DNA from: Linanthus parryae
Lineage: Eukaryota; Streptophyta; Magnoliopsida; Ericales; Polemoniaceae
Reading direction: 5' to 3'
Assembly: GCA_023055425.1 (NCBI GenBank)
Contig: JALGPY010000010.1
Coordinates: 17,023,363 to 17,087,362 of the forward strand
DNA length: 64,000 nt
Under the pieces are notes generated by a model. That model was not told where the DNA came from and did no database searches. It saw only the letters and a program-made list of their open reading frames with translations. How positions within the stretch are numbered: the stretch's first letter is position 1; each line of letters opens with the position of its first letter. Positions 1 through 12,180 of this stretch are shown piece by piece. A program made the position numbers and the translations under genes.

Positions 1-494
1 TTTATTTAAACACTCATTGTCATCATTATTTATCAAGTTCGTGCGTGCCAAAGCATGACGACTTGGTTCATAATGATGGAATGCGATGGCACAAGCTAGT
101 AATGTGGAATTGTTTAAATAAGAGGTTGAACACAACTAGGCTATTAATATGATTAAGAAACCTAGAGGCAATCAATTGGGATTATCCATATGGATGGATA
201 AATAAGGAGTTATTTGCCCAATTGAACCAAGAGTTGCATAAGGGATGCAATTGGAATTGTTCCTACCTAAAGTAGTCAAATTATGGGTGACTTGCCAAAG
301 CAAGCTCATAAGGAGATGAAACGTGGATCTTGGCCCACTAGAAAATATAAGGATATTTTCCGCATCAATATCTTGAGGGTTATTAATCCGTAGAAAAATA
401 GTGGGAGCTATATTTGATAAACTAGCCATTATTGAATATATTCAAAAATTCACAAATACTAAAACTTGCATATTTTCCTTTTGTAGAATTCCAA

Positions 495-1158
495 ATGGCA
501 AACAACTCATCGAGTTCACAACATTCCCTACGATCTGTCCTTGAGAAGGACAAGCTCTCTGGAACCAACTTTCTTGATTGGTACAGAAACTTTAGAATTG
601 TTCTCAAGCAAGAGAAGAAACTGTACGCAATAGAGGAGCATGTTCCAGAAGGTCCAGAGAACCAAACACCTGCTGCCCTAAAGGCGTATCAAAAGCGTGT
701 TGATGAAACTAATGATGCGGCCTGCCTTATGCTATGCACCATGACTTCTGAGCTTTAGAAGCAACACGGAAACATGAATGCTCTCGATATGATCGAGCAT
801 CTGAAGCAGCTCTTCCAAGAGCAGGCAAGGGTTGAGAGGTATGAGGTCTCTAAGGCATTTTTCAAGTGTCATCTGGCGGAAGGGAACCCGGTGGAACCCC
901 ATGTACTCCGTATGATCGGGTACTTGGAGAATCTCGCCCGACTGGGGTTCCCGGTCGGCCAAGAGTTGGCAAACGATCTTGTGTTGCAATCGTTGCCCGA
1001 GAGTTATGGACAGTTCATCATGAACTATGACATGAACGAGATCGTGAAACCACTGCCAGTTTTACTCAATATGTTAAGGACAGCTCAACAGAGCATCTTC
1101 AAGGGTAAGGGCAAGGCCATTATGATGGTGCAGAAAGGAAAGGTCAAAAGGTTTGCCT
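495..1158 (+). pseudogene. copia gag polyprotein, one in-frame stop
   Basis: Gag forms the virus-like particle that packages retrotransposon RNA. The start ATG (495) follows the same TAGAATTCC(A/G)AATGG context as two other copies here (52737 and 59743). The product opens MANNSSSS and contains SVLEKDKLSGTNFLDWYRN, typical of copia gag (UBN2/DUF4219-type). The frame is open apart from one TAG at 756-758, where the related copy has CAG (glutamine), which fits cytosine deamination. Residues after the stop (LFQEQARVERYEVSKA, then FIMNYDMNEI) continue the same domain. The zinc knuckle and protease are lost in the deletion at about 1158. Confidence 0.85.
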
Positions 1159-1802
1159 CCATAAGGATGGATTACTAGACTCGTTTGATTTTGAATCATA
1201 TGAGACATGTGAGGCTTGTTTATTGGGAAAAATGACAAAGTCCCCTTTCAATAAGAAAGGTGAGAGGACTGTTGAGCAATTGGCGCTCATACATACTGAT
1301 GTGTGTTGGCCATTTGCCACGCCTGCCAGGGGTGGTTATGTCTACTTCATTACATTCACTGATGATTACAGTAGATATGGATTTTCGTACCTTATGAGGG
1401 CAAAATCCGAATCCTTTGAAGTGTTCAAAGAATTCAAGAATGAATTAGAGAAGCAACTTGGAAAAAGTATCAAGGCTCTACGATCGGATCGTGGAGGATA
1501 ATACTTGAGCCAAGAGTTTGACGACTATCTTAGAGAGTGTGGGATCGTGTCCCAACTCACTCCACCCGGAACGCCACAATGGAATGGCGTGTCTGAGAGG
1601 AGGAATCGAACCCTTGGATATGGTTCGATCTATGATGTGTCAAACCGATCTTCCATTATCGTTTTGGGGTCACGCTCTATTAAGTGCAGCTTTCACCATT
1701 AACCGTGTTCCATCTAAATCAGTCATGAAGACACCATATGAGATATGGAGTGGGAGGCGTCCCACACTATTGTTCATGAGGATTTGGGGCTGCGATGTCT
1801 AT
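1159..1802 (+). pseudogene. copia integrase fragment
   Basis: Integrase inserts retrotransposon cDNA into host DNA. The fragment begins in the pre-integrase region (ETCEACLLGKMTKSPF) and contains the catalytic-core landmarks HTDVC, then ALRSDRGG, then WNGVSERRNRTL, the D, D and E regions. A stop replaces the codon after RSDRGG (TAA at 1499-1501), and a frame change follows near 1615. It ends abruptly at GCDVYV where sequence switches to LTR DNA. Reverse transcriptase and RNase H are absent. Confidence 0.8.
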
Positions 1803-2762
1803 GTAGATAGAATTTGTCCCTCCCACATAACGGGAGCAAATATCCTACGCCACTCGAGGTATAGTGCTTATAGAATGTCTGGCCAGACTCAAATAAATCA
1901 ATATGGGATATTGATGTTATTTGCACGAATAAGGCTATTCCCAGGATCGAGAAACTATGGATTGGATATAAGAGTGTGACTTGTATGTCTCGTGTCCAAT
2001 ACGAATATAGAGACAAAGGGATGAGACAATTACTTGTACAAAGGTTGTCAAGATGACTATTCTATTAGTTGGCTAGAATGGATGTTTTGCTAGAAACCGC
2101 TCCATATTAGCAAATAGTTGCTACCAACTAGATAGAACCTATGGGGTCACACGCTATATAGAGTTGAACTAGATTTAGGAATTAATTAATTGGATCAATT
2201 AATTAGAAGGATCACTTTACAAAACCTTGCAAACTTAGTAGGGACTAATTTGCAAGGAAGGGACTAAATTGAATTCTAGTAGGATAGAATAAGTCCTTTA
2301 GGTAGTTGGCAAGGAGTTGTTGGACTATATAAAGGACCTTCCTACCTTCCTTCCTTCCTTCCCATAACTTATGCTCATAATTGATCATAACTAGAGTGGG
2401 AGAGAACAAAAGGAGAGAGCAACAAGCAAGGAAGGAGCCGACCGCCCCTCCCTCGCCGCAGCCCGTCCCCGTCGGCCCCAAGGAGGCCGAACCTCCTTGA
2501 TTTGGTCTCGTTTTGCTTGATTATTCTTCCTCTTCCTCTTTCCGAGCTAGCACCAAGGAGTGGGAGATCTAGAAATCAACTCTAGGCGTGGGTCAACTAT
2601 AGAGAACGTGACAAAATTCGCGTTTGTCATCAAAGGAGAACCCTAAGGTGTGTTATTGATTTCTTCCTTTACCATCGTTATGTCTCTTGACTTGTGATCC
2701 TTGGAGGGTTTTGCATGGTTTATTATTGTTTCCGTTGCGCATCCATGAATCAAAACCCTACA
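1800..2762 (+). repeat. 3' LTR (3' portion) of the family A-like element
   Basis: The sequence from ATTTGTCCCTCCCACATAA onward matches the second half of the LTRs at 49705-51128 and 56686-58110. It contains the AATTAATTAATT tract, a TATA box (TATATAAA, 2326-2333) and ends with ACCCTACA at 2762. The first half of the LTR is missing because integrase coding sequence is fused directly to it. Confidence 0.8.
2326..2333 (+). promoter_or_regulatory. LTR TATA box
   Basis: TATATAAA precedes a C/T-rich stretch inside the LTR, at the position occupied by TATA boxes in the related LTRs at 50704 and 57687. It would drive transcription of the element. Confidence 0.55.
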
Positions 2763-3639
2763 GATTTAAGATACTTTTAACTAATATACAATGAAACTTA
2801 AAAGAAACAGAAAATAAACAGGGGGGAGTGGAAAGGGAGTTGTATAATACCACCTGGACTAGAGAGACAGTGGGTGGGAGAGAAGAGAAAGAAGCCACTC
2901 CATGCGTGAAGCCGTATTCAAGAATAGGGTGTGGTAAATGAGAAGGGTGATAGACATGGTGTTTTTATAGGGAAATTAAGAGACGTTCCGTTACAGTGGG
3001 TTTCTTGGTTTAATCTCTAAGGCTACTACGAGTCTGCTTTGCATGGTTTTGTCATTTAAATCGGCTTCAACTGAAATTGGAGAAATATAATATCTAAATT
3101 TCTGCAGTTACAGACTATACCTGTATATACTGTTGGTGTGAATTTTTATAGATTCTTAGTTATATGCTGATTAACTGGTGATTGATAAATCACGCTGTTT
3201 GTGTATTTGGTGCCGCATGCTGATTTATAATAATTGGCTGCTGTGTTAAGTAAATTTTAGATTTCTACGCCAGTTGTTAGGCGATACCTGCTGGGCTGTT
3301 TGGCTCACCCCTCTTTTTTATAGGTTGAGCAGGAGCGACTGGATCGCGGAGTAGTTACTAAAATTTGTATTTTTTTAAATAAGTTGTTTTTCGCTATTTT
3401 TAATTGTTTGTCATAAATTACTATTTTGGGCCAGATATTTATAAAATTTTCATTTTTGAAGAGTTTGTGTAACTTTTTAAATAATTCAGTCACGTACTAG
3501 TATTTCAGATAGTTGATAAAAAATGTTGTATGGTGGAATGTGTGTTCTCCTGGTTGAGGTTTGAACGTCTGGAAGTGCCAGACTAGATTGACAATATACT
3601 ATGATTTTAACGTTAATCAATATTTTATTATTAAAATTA
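2763..3639. other. Non-coding stretch, no gene recognised
   Basis: No coding frame is supported. On the minus strand a TATA-like CCTATAAAAAC near 2965-2975 is followed by CT-rich sequence toward 2850, resembling a plant core promoter with a pyrimidine-rich 5' leader. Any gene it served would run left into the retroelement at 1-2762, so it may be the severed 5' end of something lost. The rest is AT-rich. Confidence 0.4.
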
Positions 3640-4290
3640 TGACTAGGTCGTCACATGAACCAGTGAATTAGCAACTGTTAGATTTGAGCTTTGTTTACCC
3701 TATCTGGAACGTCTAGAGTTTCCCTTGTGCTTTTACCAGAAGATCTGCTAGGTCTATGTTTCAATAGCGTTTTCTAGAGTCTCATAGTATGGAAGTACAA
3801 TATCGTATCATTCTACAGATTTGTTCGCTCACGAACCAAACGGTGATAGAGTTGTTCACTTGAAAAAATATCAAAGTTACTGCTATCATCGACTAGATAC
3901 AAGCATGGATTGTAATGCCGCAGGCTTGGGGTGCTACACAAGAGGTTGCAGAGACTAGGTAGGCAAAATTTAGTGTGGTAAGTAGCTAGTTCTAGGGACA
4001 GCTCGATATCTACCTTGTATTAGATGTTTCATGCATTAAAGTATCTAACACTTGTTGGTGTTTGCGGTAATCCTAACTGTCTTTCTAAGGCGGGAACACA
4101 TTGAAGGTCTACCCATGTTAAAAAAAATGTGTGTTGTGTCTGTTACGTTTCATATAATTGTCTTAACTTCTTGATTAGCTCTCCATTTAAACGTTATATA
4201 ACTTCATTTGATTTTGTGCATGTTCTTGTACTAGAATAGATCTTGTCTATAGGGGTGGTATGTGTCACTTAAACTCTCGTCTCTATTTCC
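3640..4290 (+). repeat. Left member of a diverged direct-repeat pair (possible LTR)
   Basis: This segment aligns by eye, in the same orientation, with 18960-19640. Shared landmarks include CTATCATCGACTA, GGGTGCTACA, AAGAGGTTGCA and AAACGTTATA. Two direct repeats of about 650 bp enclosing other sequence suggest LTRs of an older element into which the Sirevirus-like element at 7832-18404 later inserted. No clear PBS or polypurine tract was found, so LTR status is an inference. Confidence 0.5.
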
Positions 4291-7200
4291 CTTTCCCTAA
4301 TAGCCCCCTTATCTTTTTGTTTACCATTGCTATATTCCAAAAATTGAGTTTTATGCATGTGCAGGGGGTGGGAAAACATGTTTAAAAAAAGAATTGTAAA
4401 TTTCAAAGGAAAAATAATATCGCTTGTTGCTAATATTACGCGTGTAGATCCCTGTTGTTAACATACGTTTTTTCACGGTGAAAAAAGAATGGGAAACTTT
4501 GAAATAAATAAAAACTCAATGTTTTCAAAAAGATTCAATTCTTTTTCTTTGGCTTTGTCCTGAAGAAATATCCGTGGTTAGAATGTGCATCTCTACCAAC
4601 CATTACTTCCGCCGCATCCTGTGTATTGTTATTCCTAAGCCGAAGTACTGTCCCCACATTTTCTAAAATTTGGTTTACGACTCTCAATGTCTCAGAAGGG
4701 TATATGTACACTTCCTCTATTGTGCTAGCTCGAATTAGTTCCTCAATGTGCCTATATTATATTGTGAAAATTTGTGGACTGATATATAGATCTAGGGTAG
4801 GCTTTTGTGTCGAGATTGCTTTGATGGGGTAAAATTGCCATGGCCTAAGCGAATTCATGGGTCATATCTCACTATCCTGTGCGGTGGTTGTATGAGAATA
4901 TTTAAAAAAATTCACGCTCTCAGTCTTACTAGAAGAAGTCTTATATCATTTCGCGAGGATAATTTGCATTCAATGCAATCAAGGTCGAGAGAATAAAAAT
5001 GATCATTGAAAATGTTCTCATAATTTAGTGTATCAAAATTCCCTACTAAAAAACAGGGTCTCAAATGCTCTGCAAGTGAAACTCTCATGTTCATCAAGAA
5101 TGGACACTAAAATGGTTGATTCAAGTTTTTTGCTAGCTTCCAGTTAGACCCTCTAAAGTTAATAATGTGCCCCTATGAGCCTAAGGGTCAAAATCTCTAT
5201 CTTTTTGTTTGTTTTAAGGGGTAAAACGGTTTAGTGTGGAAGCCTTAGTATGTCTTTGCACATGATCAACTACTACTGAACATAAGGTCTCTGTGTGTAT
5301 TCTGGGCATGGACTTTCTTTTTAGGTGATTTTTTCAACATTCTCTGTACTTCTAACTTTGTGAACTTGAGATTTTAAGTTTATCCATGGTTTTTCACAGA
5401 GAAAATAATTCCCTTTCATTGAATATTTCCTGTTAATGAAGGATGTGTACTAAATCAAAAATATTTTTAGCAAGAGCTTTTGAGAAAATATAAGATTTAA
5501 CTCTATTTACTTCCTAGCATGTGGTATAAACTTGTTGTAGTTAGGGGAGTATTTTTTTGTAGAAGATTGTCAAAACATAGCCTCTATTTCACAATATTCT
5601 CACTTATATCAAATAAAAATATCTTTTTATATTTTAACTCTATAGACTCATATCCTCTAAAAAAACCCACATATTTGGCCCGTGTCGTAATTGGAGTTAT
5701 GCTTACGTTTGAAGATCTAATGCTTTTACGTTGTTTATATCCCTAGATCCTTGTTTATCAAGGATTTGACTTATCAACAAGTTTTGAACTTGCCTATCTC
5801 TCCTAGGACTTGCCAGGTACTGAAAGTAGATCACCTCCATATATTTGCTTACGACGAGAATTACACTCAGTCTATTCCGTTGACTGCACATGATGAAGGA
5901 TTTGTGCCTCGCTTGAAGAATCATTATGGTCTCTAAGGTCCGGTATGGAGCGTATTTCTCTAATGAATTTGAAGATACCCTTGGCACTGAGAGTAGAACA
6001 CAACATGTCTAGGTAGTCAGAGATATTTTTAAAGCATTGAATTCTATGTTCTGGAGGTTCCTAACAAGCTCTGTATGTGATGTTTCTCGGAGTCTTATTA
6101 CTTACGTTCAATTAACTAAATAGAAACTTTCTCAAGTTCGTGTCACTAATAGGGGGAGTAATTTTGAAGATCCGTAGGGGCATTGTTTCAGTTTTTGAAA
6201 GTGGAATAAAAAGTTTATGTTTTTCCCATGAGAATTGGTTACCGTTTATGCTTGATTGTACCTCATGAATGTTTCCAATTGATAACGAGTCATGTGATGT
6301 TTATTCACGATGATGAATCAGTTGATGTGTACTATTTTATTTCATATTCTCTACGCTACACCGACTATGATATATGTTTTATTGGATTACAGATCTAAAG
6401 AGCATAACATTCATATCTTGAATCGTTGCATTCTATATGAATATGAGAAATAAAAAATATATGATTTCCATCATAAATCACATTCATTTGGTATTACATA
6501 TATTTGTAAGTGATTTCGTGCTTTCTTGCTGCTGCTCTTAAGATTTTAGCTGTCAGGGAGCATATTACAATTGGTCGTTTTTATGGAGTGGTTGATATTG
6601 AGGCCTTAGAAAAAGAACAATGGATGAATGAGGCAATCTTTGAAGACAAAGGTTATTTATTCATGGTTGAAGAAGTTTGGGGCATTCATGGAGCAAGATG
6701 ATGCATAAAGATGAACACCGCTATACTTTATTTTCTTTAGAAATTAAAAAGAGGATTTTGTGTCCAAATTGACAAAGGGGAGGTTAAAAGAGGATGAGCC
6801 GGAATGTGTTCAATCTAGGATTCCAAATTATTTCTGGCCTTTGTCAGTTCAGGAACAAACTAACTTAGATCATGTAGCGCATTGTATAGGATTATTATTA
6901 AGGATCAAAGTCTCTTTACTTAGATAGTCTATGATGCTAACCTATATTCTTGTTGGAAATTCAGACGCCTTGAATCTAATCCAGCGAGAATCATCATGTA
7001 TCCTCCGTTATGTGAGCCTTGGGTTTCAAGTATTTCCCTAAAAGTTTCTCAATCACTATTAGGTCTAGGATTATTCATATAGCGTCAATCCATGGATATT
7101 TTGGACTAAACTTCACTCATTGTAAAAGAGAAAAGGACCAAAGAGTTGTAGGAACTCCCTAGCGCCCATAACCTTTGCATGAAACCCTAGGAAGTGATGA

Positions 7201-7826
7201 GTACTCCTTGGGCCGACCATGTTGAGCTATGCTTGTTCTGTTATCCTTTTTCATGCTCTTCTGGCAATTTCGGCCAGTTAGTTATTCTTCTTAGAGATTA
7301 TTTTATGATCTTTTTCCTTATCTTAAAGGTAAGAGAATTCAATTTGGAATATAATATATATTTTAATAATTTATTTAGTGATAATGATCAGAAAGATGTA
7401 TTTTCCGATTAGAATTTTTTTGGGAATTTAATCAGTTTTTCTTTAAAGTGATTGGAATATTTTCAGTGTAAATCAAAATAACATAGAAAGATCATTTCTT
7501 CAAAGAATTTCAGTCATAATTAGTTTTAATCCATTAGTCTAGGCCATTTTTGTCCTAAAATATGTTTTTGAAAATTGAGAATATTTTCATTAAATAATAA
7601 AAAGATAATTCAAAACTTAATTTATATTCTAAGAAAATTGACATTTATTTCCCAAAAAGATTGTTTCTTTTATATTATTAAGTTAATATAGAATTTGAAA
7701 TTAAATATTAATTTGTTTATGGAAATTAGATTTTAATTTTTATTAAAACTCTTTTATTACTAATTGATTATTATTCAAATAAGAGTTGGATTATAAATCA
7801 ATTTCTATAAGTCTATATTCATTATT
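4291..7826. other. Degenerate AT-rich region, possible internal sequence of an old element
   Basis: It lies between the possible LTR at 3640-4290 and the Sirevirus-like insertion. Short open stretches exist, such as 5751-5936 (contains TYQQVLNLPISPRTCQVLKV) and 6510-6701 (contains EHITIGRFYGVVDIEALEKE), but none shows a recognised domain and all are surrounded by stops. The last 500 bases before 7827 are extremely AT-rich. If it is the interior of the older element, its coding capacity is gone. A 9-bp inverted repeat with a 1-nt loop (TTTTTTCACGGTGAAAAAA) lies near 4470. Confidence 0.35.
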
Positions 7827-7831
7827 GATTT

Positions 7832-9055
7832 TCTAAGTTCACCTTGTTTTAGAGGCTTGAAACAACTTGTGTGTTTCAAGGCTTTGAAACTTATTTCAAG
7901 GGTTACAAACTAACACTGCAGATTCTGGCATGAACTTAGGGGGACATGATGATCTTATTCAAACTCCTAATCTCTTATATTTAATTATCTGTCACTTGAT
8001 GATGAAAGAAAAATCATCTTTCTAATGTATACTGTGATTAATTCATTTGCTTGATTCAGTTTGTGCAGGAATATTTAGTTTCCTATTTTGCAGGATTGTA
8101 TCCTATCTTATTTGATTGCCGAATGGAAATAAATCTTATAGAGTTACTATGCACATTGCTCTGGTACATCTAAAGCTTCCCAACTTTCCAACAAACAAGA
8201 TCAAGTTAGTGTCTTTGAAGATAATGAGAAACTATCCGTTGGGAGAGCTGTTAGAAGAGTCAAGATCCTATGCAGATTTTTTGGAAAGTTTGTTACAATG
8301 AAGGTCCTGAAGATCCTCAATTAAACGACTGCATGAAGGTGGGAAGGCTTGAAGAAATAACAACGGACACTTACAAAAATTCTCAAGCACTTCACAGAGA
8401 TTGGCAAGCAAGAAAGAATCAGATCAAATCATCCAATATGATCATCTGAAGAGCATCGCATACTCACTTTCAGACTCTGTCCTAGTGTTCTTCTATTCTG
8501 AGCTTTATTTGTATATTATTGTGATAATGCTTCTAGTTATTATTCTCGTGGATTGTGGAAGGTGAACAATAGAGAATTATTAGTTAATCAGTTAGCTAGA
8601 ACAGGTACTAGATAGGTTAGTGAGAACCAAAAGCTGTAGTAAGGCATCTCTCTGTGCTTGATATATAGGAACTTAGCTTTTGATTAATAAGAATTGAGTT
8701 GAAAATCCTGCAGGGATTAAGTCCCTGAGGTAGAGACGTGGTCCAAGTGGACTGAACTCTATAAATCATTGTTTCTCTTGCAGCATTTTACTTAGCATAC
8801 AAACTGCACAAAACATGTTTTCAGTTCAAGGGCTTGAACCTCATTTCAAGGCCTTGAAAACTATCAGATTTCTCTTTACTATCTATTTTGATTCCAAGGA
8901 CTTGAACTCATTTCAAGGCCTTGAAATACTTGCTGCATTTCACAAACTCATTTGAAACCACTCTTTTAACAAAAGTTGCAAAAGTTTCCATACTCTATTA
9001 AACCCCCCCTTCTAGAGTATTGATCATGTATTTATTCCTACTGTACTGTCCTTCA
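7832..9055 (+). repeat. 5' LTR of the Sirevirus-like element
   Basis: It matches 16321-18404 once the Harbinger-like insert is removed, both about 1.2 kb. It starts TCTAAG where the 3' copy has TGTAAG (the canonical TG has decayed) and ends CCTTCA just before the primer site. Shared features are GCATGAACTTAG, GGGAGAGCTGTTAGAAGAGT, a TATA box and two TTTCAAGGCCTTGAAA palindromes at 8844-8859 and 8911-8926. Confidence 0.85.
8757..8766 (+). promoter_or_regulatory. LTR TATA box
   Basis: CTCTATAAAT lies about 290 bp before the LTR end; the 3' LTR has ACTATATAAA at the matching place (18097-18106). Both follow GTAGAGA and GTCCAAGTGGACT, the latter itself a near palindrome (AGTCCACTTGGAC on the other strand). 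This is the probable transcription start region of the element. Confidence 0.5.
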
Positions 9056-9057
9056 AT

Positions 9058-9070
9058 TGGTATCAGAGCT
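9058..9070 (+). other. Primer-binding site, initiator tRNA-Met
   Basis: TGGTATCAGAGCT begins two bases after the LTR end and is complementary to the 3' end of plant initiator tRNA-Met, the usual primer of copia reverse transcription. Confidence 0.85.
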
Positions 9071-9104
9071 TGTATCACTGCATAGATCTAAAAATCTTTT
9101 GATT

Positions 9105-10358
9105 ATGAGTATTGTAGGAGATGGTGGTATCTCACAGGGAAGAGCTGCTAATAGACCTCCCTTGTTCTGTGGCGACAAGTTTGTACACTGGAAAGTCCCG
9201 ATGAAAATGTTCATCATTGATCAAGATATGGAACTTTTCACTATCATTCAGAAAGGTCCTCACATATTCTATACTGAAATACATGGGATCAGAACTCCCA
9301 AAACTGAGGATTCACTTTCTTCTTGCAAAAATGCCAAGGAGATCTGGGATAAGCTTGTGGTGAATTTTGAAGGAACCAGACAAGTCAAGCAAACCAAGAT
9401 CAACATATACCTCAAGAAATATGAGTTGTTCAAGATGAATGGAGATGAATCAGTTAGAGACATGTTCAAAAGATTATCTGATATTGTCAACAAACTTGAT
9501 TCTTTGGGAAAAAACATTTCCAGTAAAGAAAATGTTAGAAAGATTCTGAGAAGTCTTCCTCAAGCAAGATGGGAACCAAAGAAAACTGCAATTAAATAAG
9601 TTCAAGACCTATCATATCTTCAACTTGATGACTTGCAAGGAAAATTGCTTACACATGAGGTATCTATGAATGAAGCTGATGGAGATTTGCCATATAGTGT
9701 CAAGAACTTAGTTCTCAAGTCCAAGGAGAGTGAGTCATGTCAAAGCCTTGAAATAGAAGAAGAAGATGATGAAGATCCTTTTGCTCTCATTTCCAAATCC
9801 TTGACCAGGATCCTAAAAATGAAGAAGAACTTTGGAAACAAAGACTTCAGCAAAGACAAACATAGATCCTCAAATAACAGAGATCACAAAGGTAAAGCTA
9901 TCTCTCATGGTTATAAAGCTAAAGTAATGAATTTATTTGAGTGTGGTGATGCAGGAAAGTTAATCAGAGACTGTCCACACAATAAAAGCAAATCATTTCA
10001 GAAGAAAGACCATGACAAAAAAAAGAAAGCTATGGTGGCTTTCTGGAGTGACTCTAATTCCTCTAGTGATTCGGAATCAGAGGAAGAAAAAGCCAACCCC
10101 TGCCTTATGGCCAAGCATGATGAATGTTCTGAAAAGAACATTGAGGTAATGGTAACTTTTTTGATTTCCAAACAAATAGATGTCCTCACTGACTTTCTTA
10201 GAACAATGATTTTAAATGAGGAGGACTATCTGAAAGAAATTAGAACTTTGAAAGAAACAATTCATGAGCAAGAAAAAGAGAACTTGGAACTTGTTTGCAA
10301 AAATCAAAACCTTGAAATTTCTCAGAAGAACTCTGAAAGAAATTCCAAAGCCTTGTAA
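9105..10358 (+). pseudogene. Sirevirus-like gag, one in-frame stop, damaged zinc knuckle
   Basis: The preferred start is the ATG at 9105 (MSIVGDGGIS), 35 bases after the primer site. The frame is open to 10358 except for a TAA at 9597-9599 (codon 165). The N-terminal half (RPPLFCGDKFVHWKVPMKMF, then KEIWDKLVVNFEGT and RLSDIVNKLDSLGK) is the copia UBN2-type gag domain. A lysine-rich linker precedes FECGDAGKLIRDC, which should be a CCHC knuckle but lacks the first Cys and the His. The C-terminal part is acidic then coiled-coil-like (EQEKENLELVCKNQN), as in the long gag of Sireviruses. Confidence 0.8.
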
Positions 10359-12180
10359 ACCAGTTTCAAATCCTTGAAAATTCAAGTCAAGGAAGTAGTC
10401 ACTGAGAACTCTCTACTGAGTGACATAATTCTTGCTCTTAGACATAATTATGATGATCTGTAGGAACAAAATACTGCTCCAGCTGAGAAACTTCAAGATG
10501 CTAAGAATACTATGACCAAGCTTGCTGGCATAGAACACAATTTGAACTTGATTCTTGGAGGAAGCTTACAGTCTGTTCACAAAACTCGTATTGGCTACAA
10601 TCAAATGTTTCCTAAAAAAGAGAAACACTAGATTTGTGAAGGCTACATGTTAAGATGACTTTTCGTTTTATAAGAAGAGACCCTCAATTAATAGGAACAC
10701 TTTTCCATTCCAACTTAAAGGAAAAATTAAACAGATTTGGGTTCCAAAAGGGGTTATACCACCTAACATGGTTAACCCTGAATATGAATCTAAATTCTAC
10801 ACTTGGTCTAACAACTAGGTAATGCAGTGAATGGTGTTTGCAAGATATCACCAAGAGTAAAGATCAAAGAGGGTTTATGGATAGTGGATGCTCCAGGCAC
10901 ATGAGTGAAAAGAGATCTCTATTCTCATACTGAAAGAGCAATCTGAAGGCTCAATAACACTTGATGATAAAGGGAAGTGCAACATGTTAGGTATTGGTAA
11001 AGTTTGTACAAATTATGAAAACTCTATTTCTGATGTTTACTTAGTTGATTGTTACAAATTTAGTCTGCTTTGTGGATCTCAACTTTTTGATAATGGTAAC
11101 AAGGTTATCTTTGACAAAGAGAAATGTGTGGTGCAAAATGAGAAATTTGGAATTTGCATTCCCTTTGCCTCAAGATCAAAAAATGTCTACACTTTGCACA
11201 CTAACAAAGTTGCAGGTGCAAGCTTAAAGTGTCTCAAGGCCTTGAAAGAAGATTCAAAGCTTTGGCACAAAAATCTTGGACACATTAGCTTGCATACCTT
11301 GAACAAGTTAATCTCTAAAGATCGGGTAAGAGGATTTCCCTCTATCTAAATGAAAGATGATGAAGTATGCTAAGCTTGTGCTCAAGGTAAGCAGACAAGG
11401 AGCTCATTCAAGCCAAATAAGCTTGTATGTACAACCAGACCCATTGAATTACTTCACATGTATCTTTGTGGTCCTATGAGGACTCCAACTCCAAAGGGTA
11501 AGAAGTATATGTTAGTTATTGTTGATGATTACTCTAGATTTACTTGGGTTATGTTTCTAAAAGATAAATCTGAAGCTCTATCTGGATTCTCAAAGCTTTG
11601 TAAGGAGCTTCAAACTTTGAAAAACTTTCCAATTGACTCAATTAGAAGTGATCATGGTAGATAATTTGATCGAATTAAGTTTGATTTATTTTGTGCTAAG
11701 TATGGTATCTCTCATAACTTTTCTGCTCCAAGAACTCCTCAACAGAATGGTGTTGTTGAAAGAAAGAACATGACACTTGAAGACATGTCAAGGACAATGC
11801 TTCTAGAGAACAAGTTACCAAAGTCATTATGGTAAGAAGCTTTGAAAACAACCAACTACATACTTAACAGGTGCTTGATTAGACCAATCTTGCAGAAGAC
11901 CCCCTATGATCTCTTCAAATGAAGAAAGCCAAATATTTCATATTTCAAACGTTTTGGCTGCACTTGTTTTGTCCACAACATTGGTAAGGACAATCTTGGT
12001 ATGTTTGATGTCAGAATTGATGAAGGTATCTTTCTCGGTTACTCTCTAACTAGCAAATCTTATAGAGTTTACAATAAAAGAACTAAACTTGCTGAAGAAA
12101 GTATTCATGTCATTTTTGATGAAAGCTATGATGGTTCTTTGAGTATAAATTTTGCAGACTTGAATTTGAATAAGCATGAG
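10359..12180 (+). pseudogene. Sirevirus-like pol: protease and integrase remnants
   Basis: The protease active site reads MDSGCSRHMS (DSG at 10880-10888). Next come the pre-integrase LWHKNLGHIS and the zinc-finger end ACAQGK, then the integrase core. The first catalytic position reads HMYLCGP, with tyrosine (TAT, 11461-11463) where the family has aspartate. The second Asp survives in SIRSDHGR (11650-11652) and is followed by a stop at 11662-11664. The third position is in TPQQNGVVERKN (Glu at 11758-11760). Further stops occur at 11836 and 11920. The C-terminal part (GIFLGYSLTSKSYRVYN) is the usual integrase tail. Confidence 0.8.

Larger units (their letters stand above)
1..2762 (+). mobile_element. 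Ty1/copia element (family A-like), internally deleted, left end outside the window
   Basis: The order is leader, gag, a fragment of integrase, then the second half of an LTR. Compared with the fuller copy at 49705-58110, everything from the end of gag to the pre-integrase region is missing, as is everything from mid-integrase to mid-LTR. The leader at 1-494 matches the sequence upstream of gag at 52270-52736. The gag start and the LTR's TATA box and tail resemble plant Angela/Tork-type copia elements, an inference from motifs. It cannot be autonomous. Confidence 0.85.

Noticed and set aside
9001..9070. A tRNA gene at TGGTATCAGAGC and the similar sites at 37517, 44926, 51130 and 58112
   Set aside because: All sit directly after LTR ends; they are primer-binding sites complementary to initiator tRNA-Met, not genes.
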